A DNA stretch of 64,000 bases from Serinicoccus kebangsaanensis. GTDB lineage: Bacteria > Actinomycetota > Actinomycetes > Actinomycetales > Dermatophilaceae. Below, one piece after another: positions 51,914-60,713 of this stretch. A program made the translations under genes and the position numbers. The notes under the pieces are model-generated. The model searched no databases. It was not told the DNA's origin and saw nothing but the letters and a program-made list of their open reading frames with translations. The stretch lies in contig NZ_VSLG01000012.1 of assembly GCF_008919445.1 (NCBI RefSeq), positions 47,135 through 111,134 of the forward strand. The letters are read 5' to 3'. How positions within the stretch are numbered: position 1 is the first letter of the stretch; the number at the start of each line of letters is the position of its first letter.

Positions 51914-52387
51914 TCACGCGCCGACCTCGGCGGTCCTGGCGGACTCGATCGCGGCCTCGAAGTCGGGAGCCGCGCCGAGCTGCGAGAACCAGACGTTGGC
52001 CGAGTTGTAGCACTTGAAGGCCTCGATCTTGCCGTCCCGCAGGTACCAGAAGTCGGCCGTCGGCACGTTGATCCGATGGCCAGTGGGGGCGATCTCCCCG
52101 GCTGGCGTCGGGAAGGCCCCGAGGTGGGTGCCCTGGATGAGCAGCTCAACGGCAACGACGTCGTCGCCCACGCTGTGCATGCTCAGCACCTCTCGGTGGA
52201 TGTCAGGGAAGGCACTGGTCAGGCCGGTCAGGGCCATGGGGATGTCGTCACGGCCGACCGTCACCGAGTTGGGCATGTCGTTGAACGTGCCGTCCTCCGT
52301 GAAGAGGGCGGCGAAGCCCTCCTTGTCGAGACCGATTCCCTCCGCCGTGCGGTATGCCTCGCGGACGATCTCTTCGTTGCTCGTCAC
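51914..52387 (-). CDS. SnoaL-like (ester cyclase/NTF2 fold) protein
   Basis: This 157-residue NTF2-fold protein starts VTSNEEIVREAYRTAEGIG and has the SnoaL pattern FTEDGTFNDMPN, TGLTSAFPDIHREVLS and FWYLRDGKIEAFKCY. The GTG start is placed eight bases after AAGGAG. Its upstream region holds an operator that matches one in front of the TetR gene, so it is the likely target of that repressor. Confidence 0.82.
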   Translation of the reverse strand: MTSNEEIVREAYRTAEGIGLDKEGFAALFTEDGTFNDMPNSVTVGRDDIPMALTGLTSAFPDIHREVLSMHSVGDDVVAVELLIQGTHLGAFPTPAGEIAPTGHRINVPTADFWYLRDGKIEAFKCYNSANVWFSQLGAAPDFEAAIESARTAEVGA

Positions 52388-52537
52388 TGTGTGTACTCCT
52401 TGTAGGTGGTGTGGTCCCGACGAGATGCTGGGCGCTCTCCCCGGTGGGAGGCGGCCGTTGGGCCCAGCCCACCTCCCGGTGTCGGTGACTCGCTGAGGGG
52501 GTCCTGTCCGACGTGCACGGGAGTCACGGTAGCACGT

Positions 52538-52556
52538 TATGGACCGAATCGTCCAC
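52538..52556. promoter_or_regulatory. TetR operator copy 1, upstream of the SnoaL gene
   Basis: TATGGACCGAATCGTCCAC contains TGGAC-N6-GTCCA, a perfect dyad. A related 19-base site lies in front of the TetR gene (53269-53287, opposite strand), matching at 14 of 19 positions. Confidence 0.6.
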
Positions 52557-52608
52557 AATGGTGATCTCGCCATGCCCTGGTCGCGGGCAGGGATCACCTG
52601 GACGCCTG

Positions 52609-53250
52609 CTACCCGGTCTCAGCTTCTCCCGACCGAGTACTCCCCGTTCCAGCGTCGTGCGCGGTACGCGGCAGCAGGCGGATGGTGGTTTCCGCAGCGT
52701 CATCCAACCACTCTGCGTCGACACCGCCCTTGCCCAGCGCTTCCATCCCTCGAAGGACCGAGAGGACGAAGCGAGCCAGAGCCCCGGCGTCTGCGGTTGC
52801 GTCCAGCTCACCTTCACGCTGGGCCGCTTCGATGTCAGCGGTCAGGAGGTCAGCGAGTCCTTCGAACGTCCGGCGAGCCTGCTCCGCGACGTCGTGATCG
52901 TGCTCGGACAGCTCCGCCGCAGCCTTGGCCAACAGGCATCCGTGGTGGGCATGATCCGCACCGATACCCTGCGCCGCACTGCGGATGTGCGCGCAGAGAC
53001 GGGCGAAGGCCCCGTCGTCCGGCCCGGCCAGACCGACCGATGCAGCGTCGGTGACCTCGGCGCAGTAGCCACCGAGCACTCGCAGGTACAGGTCCCGCTT
53101 GCCACCGAACGCTCCGTAGAGGCTCCCCTTGCCGAGACCGGTCGCCGTGGCGATCGCGTCCATGCTGGTTCCGGCGTAGCCCCGCGACCAGAAGAGCCCG
53201 GCCACGGTGGCCACGGTTGCTTCCTCGTCAAAGGACCGTGGTCTTCCCAT
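52609..53250 (-). CDS. TetR family repressor
   Basis: This 213-residue protein has the N-terminal TetR DNA-binding domain: FDEEATVATVAGLFWSRGYA, then TSMDAIATATGLGKGSLYGAF. The C-terminal ligand domain has no name-giving motif. It is encoded on the same strand as the SnoaL gene and separated by 221 bases. Operators are found in front of both genes, which supports autoregulation. A TATCCT box six bases before the ATG suggests a leaderless message. Confidence 0.9.
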   Translation of the reverse strand: MGRPRSFDEEATVATVAGLFWSRGYAGTSMDAIATATGLGKGSLYGAFGGKRDLYLRVLGGYCAEVTDAASVGLAGPDDGAFARLCAHIRSAAQGIGADHAHHGCLLAKAAAELSEHDHDVAEQARRTFEGLADLLTADIEAAQREGELDATADAGALARFVLSVLRGMEALGKGGVDAEWLDDAAETTIRLLPRTAHDAGTGSTRSGEAETG

Positions 53251-53262
53251 TCCTTGAGGATA
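53251..53262 (-). promoter_or_regulatory. Leaderless promoter of the TetR gene
   Basis: TATCCT (53257-53262, minus strand) with a six-base gap to the ATG at 53250. Confidence 0.5.
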
Positions 53263-53268
53263 GCCGTA

Positions 53269-53287
53269 CTTGACGGCTCGGTCCATA
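53269..53287. promoter_or_regulatory. TetR operator copy 2, in the tetR promoter
   Basis: On the minus strand it reads TATGGACCGAGCCGTCAAG, matching copy 1 at 14 of 19 positions, and lies just upstream of the -10 box. Confidence 0.6.
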
Positions 53288-53302
53288 TCCGTTCGGAGCC
53301 AT

Positions 53303-53320
53303 CGAGGCCGTCCGGCCTCG
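53303..53320. terminator. 8-bp hairpin downstream of the MarR gene
   Basis: CGAGGCCG-TC-CGGCCTCG forms an eight-base-pair stem with a two-base loop between the TetR promoter and the MarR stop. Confidence 0.5.
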
Positions 53321-53360
53321 GGCCGCGGGGCGGTGTGGCGGCGGCCACGCCGAGCGCCCG

Positions 53361-53864
53361 CTATCTCGCAGAACCGGAACCGGTGCCGGGCGACCAGCCG
53401 TCGTCGTCCCGGATGGCGCGCATGATGCGCCGGCTGATCTCTCGGAGCTGACGCGCCTGGGGCCGGGTGAGGGGTTCGAGGACCAGCCGGTTGACGGTCC
53501 GCACATGCCCGGGGGTGGCCTGCTGAACCTTGGCTCGGCCGGCACTGGTCAGGCTGGCCAGGGTGTACCGCCCGTCGGCGGCGTCCGGCGCCCGTCGCAC
53601 CCACTGCCTCTTCTCGAGTCGAGCCACGGCCCGAGACAGGCGGGAGAGCGAGCTGTTCGCAAAGCCTGCCAGGACACTCATGCGCAGCGTGCCGTCGGGG
53701 GCGTCGGCCAGGGCGAAGAGGATGCCGTACTCGAAGTGCGTGAGCTCCGCGTCGCGGAGCAGCTGTGCATCCAGGGCCGGTGGCAGCCACTCCAGCACGG
53801 TGGCCAGTGCCGCCCAGGTCTCCAGGTCCTCACCGGTGAAGGCGGTATCGCGCGGCTCCGACAT
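53361..53864 (-). CDS. MarR family regulator, divergent from an SDR
   Basis: This 167-residue protein has LTHFEYGILFALADAPDG, recognition region NSSLSRLSRAVARLEKRQWV and wing DAADGRYTLASLTSAG. TACCCT seven bases before the ATG at 53864 suggests a leaderless start. Two inverted repeats lie between it and the divergent SDR gene, so it probably controls both. Confidence 0.87.
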   Translation of the reverse strand: MSEPRDTAFTGEDLETWAALATVLEWLPPALDAQLLRDAELTHFEYGILFALADAPDGTLRMSVLAGFANSSLSRLSRAVARLEKRQWVRRAPDAADGRYTLASLTSAGRAKVQQATPGHVRTVNRLVLEPLTRPQARQLREISRRIMRAIRDDDGWSPGTGSGSAR

Positions 53865-53877
53865 GGTACGCAGGGTA
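53865..53877 (-). promoter_or_regulatory. Leaderless promoter of the second marR gene
   Basis: TACCCT (53872-53877, minus strand), seven bases before the ATG at 53864. Confidence 0.5.
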
Positions 53878-53909
53878 CGGGAGACGCGCCCTGTCGCAAG
53901 CAATCTCAG

Positions 53910-53958
53910 TTGACCCGTCAAGTCAATCCACCTAAGGTTGACTTGACTGAGCAAGTCA
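53910..53958. promoter_or_regulatory. Paired operators for MarR, between marR and the SDR gene
   Basis: Two perfect dyads: TTGAC-N7-GTCAA (53910-53926) and TGACTTG-N6-CAAGTCA (53939-53958). Both are based on a TTGAC half site, typical for MarR repressors. Confidence 0.6.
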
Positions 53959-53997
53959 TATACCGAGGGGTGTGCCTCGGCCGAGGAACGGAGGACC

Positions 53998-54789
53998 ATG
54001 GACCTGCAGCTGACGGGGAAGCGCGCATTCGTGAGTGGATCGACGCAGGGGATCGGCTATGCCATCGCTCGTGCCCTGGCGGGTGAGGGGGTCGACGTGG
54101 TGCTCAACGGACGGGACCCAGACCGGGTCGACGAGGCGGTGGAGCGGCTGGGTGCCGAGGTGCGGAGCGCCGCGGTCTCCGGGATGGCCGCTGACTTCGC
54201 GGATCCCGCGCAGGTCCACCGGCTCGTGGACGCCGTGGGCGACGTCGACATCCTGGTCAACAACGTCGGGCACTTCGAGCTGAAGGCGTTCGGTGACATC
54301 TCGGATGAGGACTGGCGGCACTATCTCGAGGTCAACCTCATGAGCGGGGTCCGGTTGTCGCGAGGCATCCTGCCGAAGCTGCTCGCTGGGGGATGGGGTC
54401 GGATCCTCTTCATCGGGAGCGAGTCGGGCGTCAACGTCCCGGCCGACATGGTGCACTACGGGGTGAGCAAGGCCGCGATGCTCGCGCTCGGCAACGGGCT
54501 CGCCAAGCTGACGCGAGGAAGCGACGTCACCGTCAACACCATCCTCGGTGGGCCGACCTTCTCGGACGGCGTCGCGCGCACCGTGGACCACATCGCCGGA
54601 GCCCAGGGTGTCGACGCCGGCGACCTCAAGGCGGCGATCGCCGCGGGCAACCAGACCTCCCTGCTCCAGCGGTTCATCGACCCCACCGAGATCGCCAACC
54701 TGGCGCTCTACCTCGCAAGCCCGAAGTCATCGGCAACCAACGGCGCAACCCTCAGAGCGGATGGTGGCGTCCTGACCGCCATGCTCTAG
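53998..54789 (+). CDS. Short-chain dehydrogenase/reductase
   Basis: This 263-residue SDR has the cofactor site VSGSTQGIGYAIARAL, NNVG, and the Ser-Tyr-Lys catalytic set (IGSESGV, VHYGVSKAA). GNGLAKLTRGSDVTVNTILGGP region follows. GGAGG precedes the ATG. It is divergent from a MarR and ends at a terminator shared with the tRNA-Pro gene. Confidence 0.9.
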   Translation: MDLQLTGKRAFVSGSTQGIGYAIARALAGEGVDVVLNGRDPDRVDEAVERLGAEVRSAAVSGMAADFADPAQVHRLVDAVGDVDILVNNVGHFELKAFGDISDEDWRHYLEVNLMSGVRLSRGILPKLLAGGWGRILFIGSESGVNVPADMVHYGVSKAAMLALGNGLAKLTRGSDVTVNTILGGPTFSDGVARTVDHIAGAQGVDAGDLKAAIAAGNQTSLLQRFIDPTEIANLALYLASPKSSATNGATLRADGGVLTAML

Positions 54790-54837
54790 GGCCCACTCGA
54801 TGGAGCGCTGGCACCCCCCCGGACCCCAGAAGAACAC

Positions 54838-54868
54838 ACAGCGGACCTACAAAACGTAGGTCCGCTGT
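54838..54868. terminator. Strong bidirectional terminator (13-bp stem)
   Basis: ACAGCGGACCTAC (54838-54850) and its perfect complement (54856-54868) are separated by AAAAC. It lies between the SDR stop and the 3' end of tRNA-Pro, so it can end both transcripts; on the minus strand a T-rich stretch follows. Confidence 0.8.
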
Positions 54869-54891
54869 CCGGGATGTCCTGAGACATCACA

Positions 54892-54968
<77 letters not shown>

Positions 54969-55071
54969 TGGCTCGTGCTCCGGCCCCTCGGGGGCCGAAC
55001 GCAGCGTCCGCAAGGATAGCCCACGCCGACCACCGCGACTAAATCCGTGGGGGACCGTCGGAGGCGGCCCA

Positions 55072-55083
55072 TAGGTTGGTGCC
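55072..55083 (+). promoter_or_regulatory. Leaderless promoter of the AAA ATPase gene
   Basis: TAGGTT (55072-55077) with a six-base gap to the ATG at 55084. Confidence 0.5.
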
Positions 55084-56529
55084 ATGGACGACGACGTCAG
55101 GGGATTCTTGCGCACCTTCGCCGAGGCGGTGGACCTCGCCCACCGCTCCATGGGGGCGGATCAGGGTGAGCCGCTCGCGGACCGGCTCACGGCATACCTC
55201 GGCACGCCGGTCGCAGAGGTGGCCGTGGTGACCGAGGAGGTGATGAACCACCGGTATGCCGACTACGACGTCGCGCTCGCCGAGGTCGCCGGGCGGGACC
55301 CGGAGGCGTCCGAGGTGGGCGTCGGCGGGGGCGACATGCGTCACCACGTGTCCCTCGGGGACCTGGTGGGCGGGGCGCACGGCCGCGGCTGCGTCGGTCA
55401 GGTGGACTACGTCTCCGTCGCGGTCGGCCCGCACGAGTACCGGCGGGCGATCGCGCTCGGGATGCGTCTGTTCCGGTACGCCGACCATCCCGTCGTCGTC
55501 ATGCAGCGCAAGAGCAACCGGCAGTACGGCCGCGACACGGGCACCCTCGAGGTCATCTGCGCCGACGAGGACACCCGGGCCGCACTGCTGGACGAGCTGC
55601 GCGAGGTGGCGCTGGAGCACAGCGTGCTGCGCGGCCAGGTCATCGCCTTCGAGTCCTCTGGCTACGGTCACGAGTCGCAAGGCGTGACCTTCGTGCCCCG
55701 GCCCGGGGTCACCGAGGACCAGGTCATCCTGCCGCCGGGGTCGCTGGCCCGGGTCGCGGAGCACGTGAGCGGGATCGCCGAGCACGCCGAGACCCTGCGT
55801 CGGCACGGCCAGCACCTGAAGCGCGGCCTGCTGCTCTACGGACCGCCGGGCACCGGCAAGACGCACACGGTCCGGCACCTCATCTCGCGCAACCCGACCC
55901 ACACCGTGGTGCTCCTCTCCGGAGAGTCGCTGCGGTACATCTCGCTGGCCGCCTCTCTCGCCCGGGCCCTCCAGCCCGCGGTGGTCGTGCTGGAGGACTG
56001 CGACCTGGTGGCCGAGGACCGCGGGATGGGCCCGGGCGGTCGACCGCTGCTCTTCGAGGTGCTCGACGCGATGGACGGCCTCGACAGCGACGCCGACGTG
56101 ACCTTCCTGCTCACCACCAACCGGGCCCAGGCGCTGGAGCGCGCCCTGGTGCAGCGCCCCGGCCGGGTCGACCTGGCGGTGGAGATCCCGCTCCCCGACG
56201 AGCCGGGGCGCCGCCGGCTGCTGGAGCTCTACCAGGCCGGGCTGGCCTTCGGCGACGAGGCCCTCACCGACGCCGCCGGCCGGACCGAGGGGATGACGGC
56301 GTCGTTCATGAAGGAGCTGGTGCGCCGCGCGGTCCTCGCCGCCGCGGTGTCCGGTGAGGAGCCCGGCGACGAGCACCTGCGCAGCGCCCTCGACGGGCTG
56401 CTGGCGAGTCAGGAGGAGCTGACCCGGGTGCTGCTCGGCAACGCCAGGCCCGAGACGGAGGACGCGCCCGCGTCCCCCGGGGTGACGGGATGGGAGGAGG
56501 GTGGCGGCTGCGGCGACCCCTACGCCTGA
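55084..56529 (+). CDS. AAA family ATPase
   Basis: This 481-residue protein has a long N-terminal region (1-240) followed by one AAA module: Walker A GPPGTGKTHT at about 255-264, Walker B VVVLEDCDLV at about 299, sensor-1 LLTTNRA and an arginine region near the end. The N-terminal part is unassigned and may bind the substrate. It resembles BCS1/spastin-like stand-alone AAA proteins. The last ten bases overlap the convergent metallophosphoesterase gene. Confidence 0.87.
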   Translation: MDDDVRGFLRTFAEAVDLAHRSMGADQGEPLADRLTAYLGTPVAEVAVVTEEVMNHRYADYDVALAEVAGRDPEASEVGVGGGDMRHHVSLGDLVGGAHGRGCVGQVDYVSVAVGPHEYRRAIALGMRLFRYADHPVVVMQRKSNRQYGRDTGTLEVICADEDTRAALLDELREVALEHSVLRGQVIAFESSGYGHESQGVTFVPRPGVTEDQVILPPGSLARVAEHVSGIAEHAETLRRHGQHLKRGLLLYGPPGTGKTHTVRHLISRNPTHTVVLLSGESLRYISLAASLARALQPAVVVLEDCDLVAEDRGMGPGGRPLLFEVLDAMDGLDSDADVTFLLTTNRAQALERALVQRPGRVDLAVEIPLPDEPGRRRLLELYQAGLAFGDEALTDAAGRTEGMTASFMKELVRRAVLAAAVSGEEPGDEHLRSALDGLLASQEELTRVLLGNARPETEDAPASPGVTGWEEGGGCGDPYA

Positions 56530-57479
56530 GCGGCCCCTCCCGCTGACAGCGTCAGCAGGGTGGCCTCGGGGCGGCAGCAGAAGCGGAAGGGGGTGTAGGG
56601 GTTGCCGCCCAGTCCGGCGGAGACGTGCAGCCAGGCGGCGTCCGGCGGCGCCTGCACCGACGGTGCGCTCCCGGCGCCGGGCCACCACCGCGACAGGCCG
56701 GACGCGCGCGTGGTGTCGAGGTCGCAGTTGGTGACGAGTGCGCCGTACCCCGGCACGCGCAGCTGGCCGCCGTGGGTATGCCCGGCGATGAGCAGCCGTG
56801 CGCCGTCGGCGGTCATCGCGTCCAGCACCCGTTGATAGGGGGCGTGCGTGACGCCGATGGTCAGGTCGGCATCCGACGCCGCCGGCGCGGCGACGCGGGC
56901 GTAGTCGTCCAGGCCGAGGTGGGCGTCGTCGGTCCCCACCAGCTCCAGGTCCGCACCGGCGACGGGCAGGCGGACCCGCCGGTGGGTGAGGTCCTCCCAG
57001 CCGCGCCCGGTGAGCCCGTCGACGAGGTCCTGCGTCGGCAGCACCTGAGGGGTGAGGTCGGCGCCCTTGCGGTGGCTGTCGTTGAAGTAGCGCAGCGGGT
57101 TCTTCAGGGTCGGCGGGTAGTAGTCGTTGGAGCCCAGCACGAAGACGCCCGGCCGGTCCAGCAGTGGCCCGTAGCTGTCCAGGGCCGCCGGGACGGCGTC
57201 CATTGCCGCCAGATGGTCACCCGTGTGCACCACCAGGTCCGGCTCCAGGGTGGCCAGCCCCCGCACCCAGTCACGCTTGCGGGTCTGTCGCGGCACCAGG
57301 TGCAGGTCGGACAGGTGCAGCACGCGCACGTCCGGCGCTCCGGCCGGCAGGCACGGCACCCGGACCCGCCGCAGCGCGAACCATCGCGGCTCCACCCAGG
57401 TCGCGTACGCCGCTGCCCCGGCGCCGAGGACCGCCGCCGCAGCCGCTGTCCCGGCGAGCGGGCGCCATACCGAGGTCAA
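56520..57479 (-). CDS. Membrane-associated metallophosphoesterase
   Basis: This 319-residue protein has an N-terminal hydrophobic segment (about 8-27) and a calcineurin-like domain with LSDLHL, HTGDHL, GSNDYY (in place of the usual GNHE) and GHTHGGQ. It starts with TTG at 57479, 5 bases after the YqeY stop; no better start is available. The YqeY-metallophosphoesterase-PBP neighbourhood is conserved in actinobacteria. It may act in envelope metabolism. Confidence 0.82.
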   Translation of the reverse strand: MTSVWRPLAGTAAAAAVLGAGAAAYATWVEPRWFALRRVRVPCLPAGAPDVRVLHLSDLHLVPRQTRKRDWVRGLATLEPDLVVHTGDHLAAMDAVPAALDSYGPLLDRPGVFVLGSNDYYPPTLKNPLRYFNDSHRKGADLTPQVLPTQDLVDGLTGRGWEDLTHRRVRLPVAGADLELVGTDDAHLGLDDYARVAAPAASDADLTIGVTHAPYQRVLDAMTADGARLLIAGHTHGGQLRVPGYGALVTNCDLDTTRASGLSRWWPGAGSAPSVQAPPDAAWLHVSAGLGGNPYTPFRFCCRPEATLLTLSAGGAAQA

Positions 57480-57483
57480 CCGG

Positions 57484-57948
57484 TCAGCCCGCCAGCGCCT
57501 GCTTGACGGCTGCCGCGACCCGTCCGCCCTCGGCGCGACCCGCCACCCGGGGCGTGAGGACCTTCATCACCTGACCCATGCCGCGCATGTCGGTCGTGCC
57601 CGTCTCGGCGACCGCCGCCCGGGCCATCTCGGCGAGCTCGTCGTCACCGAGCTGGGCCGGCAGGTAGGTCTCGAGGACCGCCAGCTCGTCCTCCTCCTGC
57701 GCAGCGAGCTCAGGACGTCCGGCGCCGGAGTAGGCCTCCGCGGCCTCGCGGCGCTTCTTGGCCTCCTTGGCGATGACCTTGAGCACCTCGTCGTCGGTGA
57801 GGTCGCGGTGCTCCTTGCCGGAGACCTCCTCGGTGGTCACGGCGGTCAGCGCCATCCGCAGCGTGCCGGCGCGGACCTTGTCCTGGGCCCGCATCGCCGC
57901 GGTGAGGTCCTGCTGGAGGGTGGCCTTGAGGCCGGTCGACTCACTCAT
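57484..57948 (-). CDS. GatB/YqeY domain protein
   Basis: This 154-residue protein matches the GatB/YqeY family: LKATLQQDLTAAMRAQDKVR, VIAKEAKKRREAAEAY and ALPAQLGDDELAEM-type region, then GMGQVMKVLTPRVAGRAEG. In full-length GatB this domain binds tRNA; the stand-alone form has no proven role. Good family fit along its full length. Confidence 0.9.
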   Translation of the reverse strand: MSESTGLKATLQQDLTAAMRAQDKVRAGTLRMALTAVTTEEVSGKEHRDLTDDEVLKVIAKEAKKRREAAEAYSGAGRPELAAQEEDELAVLETYLPAQLGDDELAEMARAAVAETGTTDMRGMGQVMKVLTPRVAGRAEGGRVAAAVKQALAG

Positions 57949-57999
57949 GCCGCCAGTGTCTCACCCGGCCGGGCCGGTGGCCCTTCCGTGCCGTCCGGG

Positions 58000-60630
58000 T
58001 CAGTCGTCACCCGGGGGGTCGTTGCCCGGCGGGTCCTCCGGCGGCTCCGGGGCAGGGGCCGGCTCCTCGGTGGGCTCCGGCTCCTCGGGCTCCGCGTCCT
58101 CGGTGGGCTCGGGCTCCTCGGTGGGATCCGGCTGCGACGGGGGCGCGGACTGGCGTGGTCGCGACGGGGCGGGCTGCTGCCGCTGGGCCGGCGGCGGCGG
58201 AGGTGCCACCCCGGTGGACACGTGCAGCGTCACCGGGTTCGAGGTCACCACCGACGAGCCCACGCCCGGGGTGGTGTAGAGGACGGTCCCTTCCGGCTGG
58301 CCGGAGGCGACGCGCACGACGCCGCCGGTCAGACCCGCGTCCGCGAGCCGGTCCTGGGCCTGGCCGACGCCCATGCCCACGACGCTGGGGATGGTCACCC
58401 GCTTGCCGTTGAGGATCTCGTTCGACGGGTCGTCCCAGTCCTGGACGTCCATGCCCTGGGAGGCGAGATCCATGATCTCCTTCCACGTCGGCGCGGCCAC
58501 GGAGGACCCGAAGAGCGGCCCCTCGACGTAGCGGTCGCCCACCTGGATGTCGCGCAGGTCGCCGTCGTAGGTCGTGCCACCAGGCACGTTGCCGACGAAG
58601 ACGGCCGTGGACAGCTGCGGGGTGAACCCGGCGAACCAGGTGCTCGTGGAGTCGTTGTTCGTGCCGGTCTTGCCGCCGGCCGGCCGGCCGCCGTCGAGGA
58701 TGGCCCGGAAGCCCGAGCCGGACTCGTCCACCACACCCTGGAGCAGCTCGACCGCCCCGAGGGCGACGTCCTCGGGGATCACCCGGTCGCACCCGGGCAG
58801 GTCCAGCGGGAGCTCCTCGCCGTTGGCGTCAGTCACCTTGGTCACCGGGACCGGCGGGCAGTAGACGCCGCCGGAGGCGAAGGTGGCGTACGACGTCGCC
58901 ACGGTCAGCGGGCTGGCCGTGTCGGCGCCCAGCACCAGCGACGGGGCCAGCGTGGTCTCGGCGTTGCCGGGGTCCAACCCGTAGGCCTGCCCGCCCGCGG
59001 CGTGCAGCCCCATCTCGGTCATCGTCTCGGCGATGTCGCAGGTGCCGACCTGGGAGGCGAGCGTGGCGAAGGCGGTGTTCACCGACAGGGCGGCGGCGGT
59101 GCGCAGCTCGATCGTGCGCTCGTGGTTCTCGTCGTTCGCGTTGCGGACGGTCCAGTGGTCCTCACCGATGGTGCAGCCGTCCTGGAAGTCGTCGCGGAAG
59201 AAGACGCCGGCCGGGAAGACCTCGTCGGCGGGCGGGTAGGAGGTGGTCGGGTTCTCCGGGTCCTCCAGCCACACGTTCCCGTAGGTGCTGTCCTCCGGCG
59301 GCCGGACCGTGAGGCTCGCCTCGACCGGCACCCCCTTCTCCATCGCCTCGACCAGGGTGTAGGCCTTCGCGATCGAGCCGATCGCCATACCGCCGGGGCC
59401 GCCGTAGGCGTTGTCGACGTTCCAGTTGACCGAGGTCTTCCGGACCTTGTCCCGGCTCTCCTCGAAGGAGTACTCGCTGGACTGGTTGAAGGCGAGGATC
59501 TTGCCGGTGCCCGGCTCGACCACCGTGGCGGCGGAGCCGAGGAAGTAGTCGTTGCCCCTCGGGGTGGCCTCGAGCAGGATGTCCTTGATCTCCCGGGACA
59601 GCTCGACGTCCAGGGTGGTCTCGATGGTCAGGCCGTTGGTCGTGATGTTCTCCAGCCGCTCGTCCCGGGTCTTGCCCAGGGCCGGCTGCTCGAGCAGCCA
59701 TGCCGTGACGTAGTCGCAGAAGTAGGGGTTGCGCGACTTGAGGCAGGAGCGCTGGCTGTCGGTGACCTCCAGCATGTCCTTGACGTCGAGCGCGGTGGCC
59801 TCGTCCAGCTCCTTCTGGGTGATCATGCCCTGGTCGTGCATGTTGCCCAGCACCAGGTCACGACGGTTCTGGGCCAGCTCGGGGTCGGCGACCGGGTTGG
59901 TCGTGCTGGGGGCGCGCACCACCCCAGCCAGCAGCGCCGACTGGGAGATGGTCAGCTCGGAGGCGTTGACGTTGAAGTAGTGGCGCGCTGCGGCCTCGAC
60001 GCCGAAGACGCGGTCGCCGTAGAAGGCGAGGTTGAGGTAGCCGACGAGGATCTCGTCCTTGGTCAGCCGCTCCTCGAGCGTGATCGCATACTTCAGCTCG
60101 CGCAGCTTGCGGACGTAGCCCTCCATGCCGGAACGGGCCTGGGTCTGGGCGTAGGCCTCGCTGTCGCCCTCATCCAGCGCCTGCTCCTGGAGCGCCAGCT
60201 TGATGTACTGCTGGGTGAGGGTGGACCCGCCCTGGGTGGTGTCGGTGGTGGTGTTCTGCACCACGGCCCGGGCCAGCGCCTCGACGTCCGCGCCCCCGTG
60301 CTGGAAGAAGCGCGCGTCCTCGATGGCGACCTGCGCGTCCTTCATGTGCTGACTGATCTCGTCGCTGTCGACGATGATCCGGTTCTGCTGGGCGGGTGTG
60401 GCCAGCACCGTCCCGTCGGCGGCCAGGATGCGTGACTGCTGCGCCAGCGGGTTCTGCTCCAGGTCGCCGGGCAGCTCCTCGAACATGCCGACGCTCTCCC
60501 GGGCAGCCAGGCCGCTGGCGCCCACGACCGGGGCGAGCAGGCCGGCGCCGATGATGCCCATGAGGACGGAGACGGCGAGGAAGACCCCGAGCAGGGAGGT
60601 CACCCGTGCGACAGTGAGAGCAGAGCGCAT
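58000..60630 (-). CDS. Class A penicillin-binding protein with a PASTA domain
   Basis: This 876-residue bifunctional cell-wall synthase has one N-terminal membrane helix, a GT51 glycosyltransferase (EDARFFQHGG at about 103, QGGSTLTQQYIK) and a transpeptidase with SIAK (about 417), SVN (about 513) and KTGT (about 653). One PASTA module (about 743-806, VTIPSVVGMGVGQAQDRL) and an acidic Pro/Glu tail follow. A leaderless TACCGT box supports the ATG at 60630. It polymerises and crosslinks peptidoglycan at the outer membrane face. Confidence 0.94.
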   Translation of the reverse strand: MRSALTVARVTSLLGVFLAVSVLMGIIGAGLLAPVVGASGLAARESVGMFEELPGDLEQNPLAQQSRILAADGTVLATPAQQNRIIVDSDEISQHMKDAQVAIEDARFFQHGGADVEALARAVVQNTTTDTTQGGSTLTQQYIKLALQEQALDEGDSEAYAQTQARSGMEGYVRKLRELKYAITLEERLTKDEILVGYLNLAFYGDRVFGVEAAARHYFNVNASELTISQSALLAGVVRAPSTTNPVADPELAQNRRDLVLGNMHDQGMITQKELDEATALDVKDMLEVTDSQRSCLKSRNPYFCDYVTAWLLEQPALGKTRDERLENITTNGLTIETTLDVELSREIKDILLEATPRGNDYFLGSAATVVEPGTGKILAFNQSSEYSFEESRDKVRKTSVNWNVDNAYGGPGGMAIGSIAKAYTLVEAMEKGVPVEASLTVRPPEDSTYGNVWLEDPENPTTSYPPADEVFPAGVFFRDDFQDGCTIGEDHWTVRNANDENHERTIELRTAAALSVNTAFATLASQVGTCDIAETMTEMGLHAAGGQAYGLDPGNAETTLAPSLVLGADTASPLTVATSYATFASGGVYCPPVPVTKVTDANGEELPLDLPGCDRVIPEDVALGAVELLQGVVDESGSGFRAILDGGRPAGGKTGTNNDSTSTWFAGFTPQLSTAVFVGNVPGGTTYDGDLRDIQVGDRYVEGPLFGSSVAAPTWKEIMDLASQGMDVQDWDDPSNEILNGKRVTIPSVVGMGVGQAQDRLADAGLTGGVVRVASGQPEGTVLYTTPGVGSSVVTSNPVTLHVSTGVAPPPPPAQRQQPAPSRPRQSAPPSQPDPTEEPEPTEDAEPEEPEPTEEPAPAPEPPEDPPGNDPPGDD

Positions 60631-60643
60631 ATCAGATACGGTA
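60631..60643 (-). promoter_or_regulatory. Leaderless promoter of the PBP gene
   Basis: TACCGT (60638-60643, minus strand), seven bases before the ATG at 60630. Confidence 0.5.
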
Positions 60644-60701
60644 CGGGAGTTTTCTGAGAGGTCCGGACAGGTCGCCCGCCCGGCCGTGCCGGGGGCGCCG
60701 G

Positions 60702-60713
60702 TACCCTCGCCGT
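60702..60713 (+). promoter_or_regulatory. Leaderless promoter of the DUF4177 gene
   Basis: TACCCT (60702-60707) with a six-base gap to the ATG at 60714. Confidence 0.5.

Noticed and set aside
57223..60435. A 1070-codon plus-strand open frame opposite YqeY and the PBP
   Set aside because: It has no recognisable motifs and a composition typical of the reverse strand of GC-rich genes.
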